From Paractinoplanes deccanensis (GTDB lineage: Bacteria; Actinomycetota; Actinomycetes; Mycobacteriales; Micromonosporaceae), in assembly GCF_016862115.1 (NCBI RefSeq), contig NZ_BOMI01000175.1, positions 1 to 64,000 of the forward strand: 64,000 bases of DNA. The letters are read 5' to 3'. Under the pieces are notes generated by a model. The model searched no databases, was not told the origin of the DNA, and worked only from the letters and a program-made list of their open reading frames with translations. Below, one piece after another: positions 24,770 through 33,449 of this stretch. The stretch's first letter is position 1; every line of letters starts with the position of its first letter. The translations under genes and the position numbers were made by a program.

Positions 24770-25831
24770 ATGTCCTACCGCAACGATCCGTACGATCCGA
24801 AGCAGGCCGCCCTGCTCGACCCGGCCGCCCTCGAGGCCGCCGTGGACGACGCGCGCAAGGCCTTCGACGACGCGCCCGACCTCGACGCGCTGGCCGCGCT
24901 GAAGCCCCTGCACCTGGGTGACCGCTCGCCGGTCTCCCTCGCCCGGCGCGAGATCGGCTCGCTGCCGCCGGCCGCGAAGTCCGACGCCGGCAAGCGGGTC
25001 AACCTGGCCCGGCAGTCCATCCAGGGCGCGTACGACTCCCGCCAGACCGAGCTCGAGCTCGACCGGGCCGCCAAGGTGCTGGTGGAGGAGCGGGTCGACG
25101 TCACCCTCCCGTGGGACCGCCGCCCGCGCGGCGCGCGCCACCCGCTGACCACGCTCATGGAGCACATGGGCGACCTGTTCGCCGGCATGGGCTACGACAT
25201 CGTCGAGGGCCCCGAGCTCGAGCTCGAGTGGGCCAACTTCGACGCGCTCAACATCGGGCCCGACAACCCCGTCCGCGGGGCGATGGACACCTTCTACGTC
25301 GACCTGCCCGGCCTCGTCATGCGCACGCACACGTCGCCCGGCCAGGTCCGCTCGATGATCACCAAGCAGCCGCCGATCTATGTGGTGAGCCCCGGCCGCG
25401 CCTACCGCTCGGACGAGCTCGACGCCACGCACAGCCCGGTCTTCCACCAGATCGAGGGCCTGGTCGTCGACGAGGGCATCACGATGGCCCACCTGCGCGG
25501 CACGCTCGACCACTTCGCCAAGGCGATGTTCGGCCCCGACGCGCGCACCCGCTGGCGGCCGCACTACTTCCCGTTCACCGAGCCGTCCGCCGAGTTCGAC
25601 GTCTGGTTCGCCCAGCACCGCGACGGCCCGCGCTGGGTCGAGTGGGGCGGCTGCGGCATGGTCAACCCGCGGGTGCTCACCGCCTGCGGCATCGACCCCG
25701 ACCGCTACTCGGGCTTCGCGTTCGGCATGGGCGTCGAGCGCACCCTGATGTTCCGCAACGGCGTCAGCGACATGCGCGACATGGTCGAGGGCGACGTCCG
25801 CTTCACCACGAACTTCGGAATGGAGGTCTGA
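24770..25831 (+). CDS. pheS: Phenylalanyl-tRNA synthetase alpha subunit
   Basis: The class II catalytic subunit, 353 residues. The N-terminal coiled-coil tRNA-binding arm spans roughly 1-100. The motif region includes HPLTTLMEHMGDLFAGMGY, EWANFDALNIGPDNPVR, RTHTSPGQVRSM (motif 2) and GFAFGMGVERTLM (motif 3). The stop is 2 nt before the pheT start. Confidence 0.96.
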   Translation: MSYRNDPYDPKQAALLDPAALEAAVDDARKAFDDAPDLDALAALKPLHLGDRSPVSLARREIGSLPPAAKSDAGKRVNLARQSIQGAYDSRQTELELDRAAKVLVEERVDVTLPWDRRPRGARHPLTTLMEHMGDLFAGMGYDIVEGPELELEWANFDALNIGPDNPVRGAMDTFYVDLPGLVMRTHTSPGQVRSMITKQPPIYVVSPGRAYRSDELDATHSPVFHQIEGLVVDEGITMAHLRGTLDHFAKAMFGPDARTRWRPHYFPFTEPSAEFDVWFAQHRDGPRWVEWGGCGMVNPRVLTACGIDPDRYSGFAFGMGVERTLMFRNGVSDMRDMVEGDVRFTTNFGMEV

Positions 25832-25835
25832 CGCG

Positions 25836-28313
25836 ATGAAGACCACGCTCTCGTGGCTGCGCGAGTTCGTCGAGCTGCCCGCGGACCTCACGCCGGCGCA
25901 GCTGGACGCCGCGCTGACCGACCTCGGCATGGAGGTCGAGTCGATCGTCGACCAGGCCGCCACCGTCAAGGGTGACCTGGTCGTCGGCCGGGTGCTGACG
26001 ATCGAGGAGCTGACCGGCTTCAAGAAGCCGATCCGGTTCACCACCGTGGACGTCGGCCGGGACGCCCCCCAGGAGATCATCTGCGGGGCGCGGAACTTCG
26101 CCGAGGGCGACCTCGTCGTGGTGATCCTGCCCGGCGGCGAGCTGCCGGGCGGCTTCAAGATCGGCGCGCGCAAGACGTACGGCCGCAACTCCAACGGCAT
26201 GATCTGCTCCGCGGCCGAGCTGGGCCTCAGCGGCGACCACTCGGGCATCATCGTGCTGCCCGCCGGGTCGGCCGAGCCCGGCACCGACGCGCGTCCCACC
26301 GTCGGCCTCGACGACGTGCTGGTCGAGGTCGAGATCACCCCCGACCGGGGGTACGAGATGAGCCTGCGCGGCATGGCCCGCGAGCTCTCGTACGCGTTCT
26401 CCGCCGCCTACACCGACCCGGCCGCGGTGCCGTTCGCCGCGCCCACCGCCGAGTCGCCGTACCCGGTGACCGTCGAGGACACCGTCGGCTGCGACCGCTT
26501 CTCGGCGCGCGTGGTGCGCGGCATCGACCCGACCGCGCCGTCACCCGCCTGGATGCAGAAGCGCCTGGTGGCCGCGGGCATCCGGACCATCTCGCTGCCC
26601 GTCGACATCACCAACTACCTGATGCTCGAGCTGGGCCAGCCGATGCACGTCTTCGACCTCAACCGGCTCAGCGGCGGCCTCGTCGTGCGCCGCGCCCGCC
26701 CGGGCGAGAAGCTGACCACCCTGGACGGCGTGGCCCGCCTGCTCGACGCCGAGGACATGGTGATCTGCGACGACACCGGCCCGATCTCGCTCGCCGCCGT
26801 GATGGGCGGCGAGACCAGCGAGTGGCAGCCCGAGACGGTGGACGTGCTTCTCGAGGCCGCGCACTGGGACCCGGTGATGGTCGGCCGCACCGCCCGCCGC
26901 CACAAGCTGTTCAGCGAGGCCGCGAAGCGCTGGGAGCGGGGTGTCGACCCGCAGCTGACGCTGGTCGCGCTGGCGCGGGCCGTGGAGATCCTGACCGAGC
27001 ACGCCGGCGGCACCGTCGACGAGCGCGTGCTCGACATCGACCACGTGGTGGCGCCCTCTGCCATCGCGCTCGACGCGGAGCTGCCCGCCCAGCGCATCGG
27101 TCTCGCCTATTCCGCCGCCGACGTCGTGAAGCTGCTCTCTCAGGTCGGCTGCCAGGTCAGCGAGACGGTGCCGCTGGAGGTCACGCCGCCGTCGTGGCGT
27201 CCCGACCTGCTGACGCCGATCGACCTGGTCGAGGAGGTGGCCCGCCTCGGCGGGTACAACGACATCCCGAGCATCCTGCCGCCGGCCCGCGGTGGCAGCG
27301 GCATCACGCCCGCGCAGCGCCGTCGCCGCACGGTGGGCCGGGCGCTGGCCGAGAACGGGTACGTCGAGGTGCTGTCCTACCCGTTCGTCGCGCCGGGCGC
27401 GGCCGACCTGCTCGGCTACCCCGAGGACGATCCGCGGCGCAGCGCGGTGCGGCTGACCAACCCGCTCTCCGAGCAGGAGCCGCTGCTGCGCACGTCGCTG
27501 CTGCCCACGCTGCTCGGCACGCTCAAGCGCAACCTGGGACGCGGCCACCGCGACCTGGCGATCTTCGAGACGGGCCTGGTCTTCCTGCCGGGCCTGGCGG
27601 TGACCGCGCCGCCGGCCATGGGCGTCGACCGCCGCCCGAGCGAGGACGAGTGGCGCGCGGCCAACGAGATCGTCCCGGCCCAGCCGTGGCACCTGGCGGC
27701 GGCCGTGACCGGCGACATCGCCCCCGCCGGCTGGTGGGGCGCCGGCCGCGAGGCGTCGTGGGCGGACGCGATCGAGGCGGCGCGGGTCGCGCTCTCGGCC
27801 GCGGGCATCACCCCGGACCGGGTGACGGTGTCGGCGGCCGAGCTGGCCCCGTGGCACCCGGGCCGCTGCGCGGCGATCGCGGTGGACGGCACGGTGGTGG
27901 GCCACGCCGGCGAGCTGCACCCGGCCGTCGTCTCGGCGTGGGAGCTGCCGAAGCGCACGAGTGTCATGGAACTCGACCTCGACGCCCTGCCGGCGGCGCC
28001 GGTCACCCAGGCGAAGAAGATCTCGTCGTTCCCGCCGGCCCTGATCGACGTGGCGCTGGTCGTCGACCGCGACACCCCGGCCGCCGAGGTGGCAGCGGTG
28101 CTGGCGGAGGGCGCGGGGGAGCTGCTCGAGTCGGTGTCCCTGTTCGACCTGTACGAGTCGGACCAGCTCGGCGAGGGCAAGAAGTCGCTGGCCTACAAGC
28201 TGACCTTCCGGGCGGCCGACCGCACCCTCACCTCCGAGGAGACGCTGACCGCCCGCGACGCCGCCGTTGCCGCGGTGGCCGGTCGTTTCGGGGCCACGCT
28301 GCGCGGGGCCTGA
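25836..28313 (+). CDS. pheT: Phenylalanyl-tRNA synthetase beta subunit
   Basis: An 825-residue editing and tRNA-binding subunit. It has an N-terminal EMAPII-like tRNA-binding domain (about 40-150), a B3/B4 editing domain (about 210-400, including DITNYLMLELGQPMHVFDL), a B5 domain, a catalytic-like module and a C-terminal FDX-ACB anticodon-binding domain (about 730-825, starting KKISSFPPALIDVALVVD). The length is normal. Confidence 0.96.
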   Translation: MKTTLSWLREFVELPADLTPAQLDAALTDLGMEVESIVDQAATVKGDLVVGRVLTIEELTGFKKPIRFTTVDVGRDAPQEIICGARNFAEGDLVVVILPGGELPGGFKIGARKTYGRNSNGMICSAAELGLSGDHSGIIVLPAGSAEPGTDARPTVGLDDVLVEVEITPDRGYEMSLRGMARELSYAFSAAYTDPAAVPFAAPTAESPYPVTVEDTVGCDRFSARVVRGIDPTAPSPAWMQKRLVAAGIRTISLPVDITNYLMLELGQPMHVFDLNRLSGGLVVRRARPGEKLTTLDGVARLLDAEDMVICDDTGPISLAAVMGGETSEWQPETVDVLLEAAHWDPVMVGRTARRHKLFSEAAKRWERGVDPQLTLVALARAVEILTEHAGGTVDERVLDIDHVVAPSAIALDAELPAQRIGLAYSAADVVKLLSQVGCQVSETVPLEVTPPSWRPDLLTPIDLVEEVARLGGYNDIPSILPPARGGSGITPAQRRRRTVGRALAENGYVEVLSYPFVAPGAADLLGYPEDDPRRSAVRLTNPLSEQEPLLRTSLLPTLLGTLKRNLGRGHRDLAIFETGLVFLPGLAVTAPPAMGVDRRPSEDEWRAANEIVPAQPWHLAAAVTGDIAPAGWWGAGREASWADAIEAARVALSAAGITPDRVTVSAAELAPWHPGRCAAIAVDGTVVGHAGELHPAVVSAWELPKRTSVMELDLDALPAAPVTQAKKISSFPPALIDVALVVDRDTPAAEVAAVLAEGAGELLESVSLFDLYESDQLGEGKKSLAYKLTFRAADRTLTSEETLTARDAAVAAVAGRFGATLRGA

Positions 28314-28358
28314 TCTCCGGTTCCCGGCCCTCGCCGCTCGCCGGCGGCGGGGGCCCGG

Positions 28359-28603
28359 CAGAACGAACGTTCTGTCTCGTGGTGGAGCGGTGTGCCTGGG
28401 GGTAGAACGAACGTTCTGTCTCGTGGTGGAGCGGTGGGCCCGGGGGTAGAACGAACGTTCTGTCTCGTGGTGGGACGGTGTGCCTGGGGGTAGAACGAAC
28501 GTTCTGTCTCTTGGCGGGGCGATGGGCCTGGGGGTAGAACGAACGTTCTGTCTCTTGGCGGGGCGGCTGCTGCGGGTAGAACGAACGTTCTGTCTCACGT
28601 GTT
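28359..28603 (+). repeat. Six 44-bp tandem repeats with GAAC-N4-GTTC cores
   Basis: AGAACGAACGTTCT starts at 28360, 28404, 28448, 28492, 28536 and 28578, with spacings of 44, 44, 44, 44 and 42 bp. Each core is followed by GTCT and a variable G-rich spacer (CGTGGTGGAGCGGTGTGCC type). The six cores are identical. The array fills the gap between pheT and the methyltransferase gene. Spacing near four helical turns would put all the sites on one DNA face. The core resembles an SOS box, but the binding protein is unknown. Confidence 0.92.
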
Positions 28604-28645
28604 CACGGGATGTGCCGGGCTTCGCGTCCGTCCAAGATGGCCGGT

Positions 28646-29626
28646 ATGACGTTCGCGCCGGACGACCTCGATCGCATCGCGGCCCACCTCGCGGCGACCG
28701 GCGAGATCGACACGCGCTACTCGTACACGGGTGACGGCGCCGGATCGTGGGACCGGCTCGCGACCTGGCAGGAGACCGGCGCCGAGCCGAACGTCCTGCA
28801 CGCGACGCTGAGCATGCTGCGCGACATGCACCACGAGCTGATCGCCCCGCTGCACGGGCCGGTGCGGGTGGTCGATCTCGGGCCGGGCAACGGCATTCCG
28901 GTGCGGGGCCTGCTCCAGAGACTGCGCGACGCGGGCCGGCTCGAACGGTATGTGGGCGTCGACGCCAGCGCCGAGATGCTCGCCATCGCCGAGGCGAACC
29001 TGCGCGAATGGCTGGACCCGGCGCCGCCGCTGGAGTTCCACCGCCGGGACTTCACCGCCGATCCGCTCGCGGACCTGCGCGGCCGCGCCACGCTGGTGTT
29101 CCTGGGCGGCGGCACGCTGTTGAACTTCGCCGACCCGGTGGCGGTGCTGCGGCATGTGCGGCAGGTGGCCGACGTCATCGTCTACGCGGCCCGCGCCGAC
29201 ACCGTGCACAGCCGCGCCTCCTTCCGCTGGGCTCGCGACCACACGGGCGACGGCATGCCGGATGATTACCGGTCGATGCTCGAACGTCTCGGCGTGCCGC
29301 GTTCGCACTACGAGCCCGAGAGCGGCTTCGACGACACGGCGCGGCAGCGCTACCTGCGCATCCGGCTCACCGCGCCGGTGACGATCGCCGGCCGCCTCAC
29401 CTTGCCGCCGGGCCGGCGGGTGCAGCTGTGGCGCTACCTGCACCGCACCGTCGAGGAACTGGGCGCGATGATGACGGACGCCGGCTACGCGCCGCTGACC
29501 GCGCGCCGCAGCCCCGACGGCGAGTTCCTGCTCTTCGCGGGCCGGGTGCCGCCCGCGGACGGCGAGGCTTTCACCGGCGGCGCGGCTGCCACCGACGGCG
29601 ATGCTTCCACCGACGGCGCGGCGTGA
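28646..29626 (+). CDS. EgtD-like SAM-dependent methyltransferase
   Basis: A 326-residue methyltransferase of the histidine-specific / Methyltransf_33 type. It has the SAM motif VDLGPGNGIPVRGL, the acidic motif GVDASAEML, LVFLGGGTLLNF, and the C-terminal lid region WRYLHRTVEELGAMMTDAGY. Related EgtD trimethylates histidine for ergothioneine, but the other egt genes are absent, so the substrate is open. I prefer ATG 28646: CAAGAT lies 7 nt upstream as a leaderless -10. ATG 28637 is an alternative. The C terminus is low-complexity Gly/Ala/Thr/Asp. Confidence 0.75.
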   Translation: MTFAPDDLDRIAAHLAATGEIDTRYSYTGDGAGSWDRLATWQETGAEPNVLHATLSMLRDMHHELIAPLHGPVRVVDLGPGNGIPVRGLLQRLRDAGRLERYVGVDASAEMLAIAEANLREWLDPAPPLEFHRRDFTADPLADLRGRATLVFLGGGTLLNFADPVAVLRHVRQVADVIVYAARADTVHSRASFRWARDHTGDGMPDDYRSMLERLGVPRSHYEPESGFDDTARQRYLRIRLTAPVTIAGRLTLPPGRRVQLWRYLHRTVEELGAMMTDAGYAPLTARRSPDGEFLLFAGRVPPADGEAFTGGAAATDGDASTDGAA

Positions 29627-29628
29627 GG

Positions 29629-29752
29629 CGGCCCGGGGTGCGGCGGCCCGGGGTGGGGCGGCCCGGGGTGGGGCAGCGGCCCGGCGTGGGGCAGCGGCCC
29701 GGCGTGGGGCGGCGGCCCGGCGTGGGGCAGCGGCCCGGAGTGGGGCAGCGGC
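29629..29752 (+). repeat. GCGGCCCGG-GTGGGGC minisatellite
   Basis: About eight imperfect units of GCGGCCCGG(G/C/A)GTGGGG with 12-18 bp periods, directly after the methyltransferase stop. Four central units alternate GCAGCGGCCCGGCGTGGG. No coding role is evident. Slippage or G-rich secondary structure is plausible. Confidence 0.8.
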
Positions 29753-29773
29753 GACGCGGCGTGAGGCTTGAAG

Positions 29774-29826
29774 GAGCGCGTCCTGGCGGCGTCGTCGCCG
29801 CCAACTTCGGCCGCCAGGACGCGCTC
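29774..29826. terminator. 17-bp inverted repeat between convergent genes
   Basis: GAGCGCGTCCTGGCGGC (29774-29790) is perfectly complementary to 29810-29826, with a 19-nt loop that can itself form GGCGGCG/CGCCGCC pairs with the left arm. It separates the plus-strand methyltransferase from the minus-strand HTH gene, whose TGA sits in the right arm, so it probably acts as a bidirectional terminator. No T run is present. Confidence 0.7.
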
Positions 29827-30145
29827 AGCTCGCGGCGGGGCGCCGTGTATCAGGGAAGATCTTGTCGTACGCGATCAGCCAGCGGATCTGCTCGCGTGGG
29901 GGGACCTGGCAGCCGCGCAGGAACGCCAGCAACGTGTCGCGACGCGGCGAGTGCCCGCGCGCGGCTATCAGGTTGTGCGCCGTGGCGCGGGAGATCGGGG
30001 TGCCCGCCAGGCTGCTACGGCGGACCACACTGTCAACGGAACACCTCCGCTGGTGCATCAGAGCTCTGAGCCGCCTGCCGAGCTCTTGCGGCGTAGCGGC
30101 ACCGGTGGGATCGGGCGGAACGTTCGACATGGTTGCAACGCTCAT
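29825..30145 (-). CDS. Small XRE-like helix-turn-helix protein
   Basis: A 106-residue protein with a HTH region around residues 18-95: QELGRRLRALMHQRRCSVDS, then SRATAHNLIAARGHSPRRDT and LLAFLRGCQVP. This matches the N-terminal DNA-binding module of many actinobacterial XRE regulators, here without a C-terminal sensor domain. It may be a stand-alone regulator or the remnant of a longer one. ATG 30130 is an alternative start. Confidence 0.65.
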   Translation of the reverse strand: MSVATMSNVPPDPTGAATPQELGRRLRALMHQRRCSVDSVVRRSSLAGTPISRATAHNLIAARGHSPRRDTLLAFLRGCQVPPREQIRWLIAYDKIFPDTRRPAAS

Positions 30146-30281
30146 CGACCATTGCCTCCAACGGCCTCGGTCCTCGCGGCAACGAGGATCTTCCGGGGTC
30201 GACGTCGATCCTGCGTCCGCCCACCAGCCGAAACAAGAACGCGGCTGCGCACAACTTCGCGACGCCTGCGATGCTCGGGAG

Positions 30282-30512
30282 ATGGACCAGGTGATCGCCG
30301 ATGTGCTCGACGCCGTGCGGCGGGGCGACCGGGCCGCGCTCGTGGTACTGCTCCATCCCTACCTGCACTGGACCGAGGGCGGCTCGACGATCCGGGGGCG
30401 CAACAAGGTCTTCGCCCGGCTCGACGGCGGCCCGATGCCGGTGGCGCCCGCGTCGTTCGAGCTGCGGGACGGCCAGGTCTATCGCTGGGTCGCCGCCGAG
30501 CGCGCGCCATAG
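30282..30512 (+). CDS. SnoaL-like / NTF2-fold small protein
   Basis: A 76-residue protein: MDQVIADVLDAVRRGDRAAL, then LLHPYLHWTEGGSTIRGRNK, then a beta segment ending ELRDGQVYRWVA. The pattern (helix, PYLHWTE, GRN) is typical of a short SnoaL/NTF2-like cone fold, at the lower end of the family's length. No catalytic function can be assigned. Confidence 0.65.
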   Translation: MDQVIADVLDAVRRGDRAALVVLLHPYLHWTEGGSTIRGRNKVFARLDGGPMPVAPASFELRDGQVYRWVAAERAP

Positions 30513-30537
30513 ACATGCATCGCTGTCTGGGTGTTGA

Positions 30538-31898
30538 GTGGAGGGCATGGCCAAGTCGACGAGGCGTACCTTTCTGACGGTTTCGGCGGCCGCCGCGGCG
30601 GCGCCGCTCGTGGTGGGGGAGGCCGCGCAGGCCAAGCCCGCGGCCGGGGTCCGGGAGATCCTGCGGGAGATCGATCCGCGCCGGATCGAGGCGATCATCC
30701 GGCGGCTCGTGGCGTTCGGGACGCGGCACACGCTGTCCAGCCAGGACGATCCGGTGCGGGGCATCGGCGCGGCGCGGGACTGGATCTTCGCCGAGATGCA
30801 GCGGTACGCGGCAGGGACGCCGATGACCGTGGAGCTTCAGTCGTTCATCCAGCCCGTGTCGCCGCGGGTGCCCGAGCCCACGCGGATCACCAACGTCATC
30901 GCGACCCTGCCGGGCAGCGTCTCGCCGGAGCGGATCTACGTGGTGACCGGGCACTACGACTCGCGGGTCACCGACGTCATGAACGCCACGGCCGACGCGC
31001 CCGGCGCGGACGACGACGCGTCCGGGGTGGCGGTGGTCATGGAGCTCGCCCGGGTGTTCGCCAAGAGCCGGATCAGGCCCGAGGCGACGGTCGTCTTCGC
31101 GGCCGTGGCCGGCGAGGAGCAGGGGCTCTACGGCTCCGACCACATGGCCCAGGTCTAAAGGACCGGGGCGCGGACATCCAGGCGATGTTCAGCAACGACA
31201 TCGTCGGTACGGGCACCGCGCACGACGGCACGACCGCCCACCCGCGCCAGGTGCGGCTCTTCGTGGAGGGCGTGCCCACCTCGGAGACGCCGGCCGAGGC
31301 GCGCACCCGGCTCAGCGTCGGCGGCGAGAACGACGGGCCGTCGCGCCAGCTCGGGCGGTTCGTGCGCAGCATCAGGACCGACATGGACGTACGAGTGATC
31401 TGGCGGCGCGACCGCTATCTGCGCGGCAGCGACCACATCTCGTTCCTGCTGCGCGGCTATCCGGCGGCGCGCTTCACCGAGCCGCGGGAGAACTTCGCGC
31501 ACGAGCACCAGGACGTCCGCGTCGAGAACGGCGTGCAGTACGGCGACCTGATCGAGTTCTGCGACTTCCAGTACATCGCCCGGGTGGCGCGCACCAACGC
31601 CGCGGTGCTCTGGTCGCTGGCGCAGGCGCCCGGCACCCCGCGCGGCGTGGTCATCGACACGACGCAGCTGACCAACGAGACGACGCTGCGCTGGGAGCCC
31701 GGCACCGAACCGGGCCTGGCCGGCTACGAGGTGGTCTGGCGCGAGACCACCGCGCCGGACTGGCAGCACAGCCGGGACGTCGGCAAGGTCGCCACGGTCA
31801 CGATCGACCTCTCCAAGGACAACGTCCTCTTCGGCGTCCGGGCGTACGACTCCGACGGCAACCGCAGCCCGGTCGCCGCCCCCAAGCCGTCGACCTGA
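30538..31898 (+). pseudogene. M28-family metallopeptidase, Tat-secreted, frameshifted
   Basis: The first part (30538-31158) has a twin-arginine signal (STRRTFLTVSAAAAAAP) and M28 zinc ligands: GHYDSR (His), GADDDASG (Asp) and AGEEQGLYGS (Glu pair). It stops at TAA 31156-31158 after HMAQV. The next frame resumes at once as KDRGADIQAMFSNDIVG and runs to 31898, with the distal zinc His in GSDHISFLL and a C-terminal FnIII-like domain (LRWEPGTEPGLAGYEVVW). Adding one base near 31155 would restore an intact gene of about 452 codons. It is either a recent inactivation or a sequence error. Confidence 0.82.
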
Positions 31899-31960
31899 TT
31901 CTCAGCGAAATTATTGACAATTCGAATCCGAGGCACAGCCGCCCCGGCTGAGCTGAGCGC

Positions 31961-33403
31961 ATGAAGCGCAGAACAGTCATCATGGGGCTCGCGGCGGGCT
32001 CGGCCGCGACCCTCGCCGGCACGGGCGCGGCCCTCGCCGCGCCGCGCGGCCTCGTCTTCGACAAGACGGCCTACACCACCCTGACCACCACCATCGACGG
32101 CAAGGCGGTGACGTACCGGTTCTGGAAGAACATCGTCTACGTCGCCAACCCGGTGGACGCCGCCTATCAGAGCCTCAACGTCAGCGTCCCCGTGACGATC
32201 GACGGCAAGGCCGTGGACGCCACGGACGCCCCGATCCTGTTCAGCAACTCGGTCGGCGGCTACATGCCCTCGTCGGTGGCGACGGCGACCGGCGTGGGCG
32301 GGGCCGCGATGACCGGGGCGACCGGCGCGGGCGGCGTGGCCAGCGGCGGCAACGCGATGCTCGGCGCCGGCGGCGAGATGGTCAGCAACGCCAAGCTGGC
32401 CCTGGCCGCCGGCTACGTGGTGGTGGAGCCGGGCGCGCGCGGCCGGACGCTCGTCACGTCGGGCGGCGTCTACTACGGCACCGCGCCCGCCGCCATCGTC
32501 GACCTCAAGGCCGCCGTCCGCTACGTGCGCGCCAACCGGGGCCGGATCCCCGGCGACGTGGACCGGATCGTCTCGTCCGGCACGAGCGCGGGCGGTGCCC
32601 TCTCGGCGCTGCTCGGTGCGTCCGGCGACAGCCCGCTCTACGACAAGTACCTGCGGACGCTGGGCGCCGCCGACGCGAGCGACGCCGTCTTCGCCGTGGC
32701 CGCGTACTGCCCGATCGCCGATCTCGAGCACGCCGACATGGCGTACGAATGGGTCTGGGGCAAGAACAAGCTCAGCACCGGCGCGCTCGTCGACCAGACG
32801 GTGTCGCGGAAGGTGGCCGCGGGCTTCCCGGCGTACCAGAAGAGCTGGGGGATCACGGACACCGAGAGCCACCTGCTCAAGACGTACCTCCAGCCGGCGG
32901 CCACGAGATATCTCGCGTCGCTGTCCGCGTCGGCGCGCGGCGCGTACCTGGCCAAGAACACGTTCATCACCTGGAAGAACGGCCAGGCCACGTTCACCTG
33001 GGCCAACTGGCTGACCCACGTGGGCGCGCGCAAGAAGACGCTGCCGGCGTTCGACGCGTTCGACCTCTCCACCGGCGAGAACAACCTCTTCGGCACGGGG
33101 ACCACGAAGGCGCGGCACTTCACCACGTACGGCGGGCGCACGATCGCCGCGGACATCCCCGCCAAGCTCGACCTGATGAACCCCATGCACTTCCTCCGCG
33201 AGGGCACCACGAGCCGGGCGCGGCACTGGTGGATCCGCGTCGGCACGAACGACAGCGACACGTCCCCCACGATCGTCGCCAACCTCGCCGCCGGCCTGCG
33301 CCGCCTCGGCGACGACGTCAGCGCGCTGATGTACTGGGACGCTGGTCACGGGGCAAATGAGGACGCCGCCGACCTTATGACGTGGATCGCCCGCCGGAAG
33401 TAG
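31961..33403 (+). CDS. Tannase-like secreted alpha/beta-hydrolase
   Basis: A 480-residue secreted esterase. It has a Tat-like signal (MKRRTVIMGLAAGSAATLAG). The catalytic Ser lies in SSGTSAGGALSALLGA, with the likely Asp in VGTNDSDTS and the His in DAGHGANED at the C terminus. The segment with NSVGGYMP and the Gly/Ala-rich insert near residue 110 resemble subtype-B tannase or feruloyl-esterase relatives. TTGACA at 31914-31919 could be a -35, but no good -10 follows. The substrate is unknown, probably a plant-polymer ester. Confidence 0.8.
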   Translation: MKRRTVIMGLAAGSAATLAGTGAALAAPRGLVFDKTAYTTLTTTIDGKAVTYRFWKNIVYVANPVDAAYQSLNVSVPVTIDGKAVDATDAPILFSNSVGGYMPSSVATATGVGGAAMTGATGAGGVASGGNAMLGAGGEMVSNAKLALAAGYVVVEPGARGRTLVTSGGVYYGTAPAAIVDLKAAVRYVRANRGRIPGDVDRIVSSGTSAGGALSALLGASGDSPLYDKYLRTLGAADASDAVFAVAAYCPIADLEHADMAYEWVWGKNKLSTGALVDQTVSRKVAAGFPAYQKSWGITDTESHLLKTYLQPAATRYLASLSASARGAYLAKNTFITWKNGQATFTWANWLTHVGARKKTLPAFDAFDLSTGENNLFGTGTTKARHFTTYGGRTIAADIPAKLDLMNPMHFLREGTTSRARHWWIRVGTNDSDTSPTIVANLAAGLRRLGDDVSALMYWDAGHGANEDAADLMTWIARRK

Positions 33404-33449
33404 CGCGGCACGCCGGACGCGGGTGCACGGCGGTGCGACGATGGTGGTC

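Noticed and set aside
26541..28598. 685-codon minus-strand frame opposite pheT, running through the 44-bp repeats
   Set aside because: The apparent N-terminal repeats (RQNVRSTPR) are simply the translated palindrome array. The rest is the shadow of pheT.
28359..28603. CRISPR array
   Set aside because: The spacers are similar to each other (G-rich consensus), the constant part is only 18 bp, and no cas genes are present.
31920..31931. T-arm-like ATTCGAATCC, possible tRNA
   Set aside because: There is no acceptor stem, anticodon arm or CCA in suitable distance.
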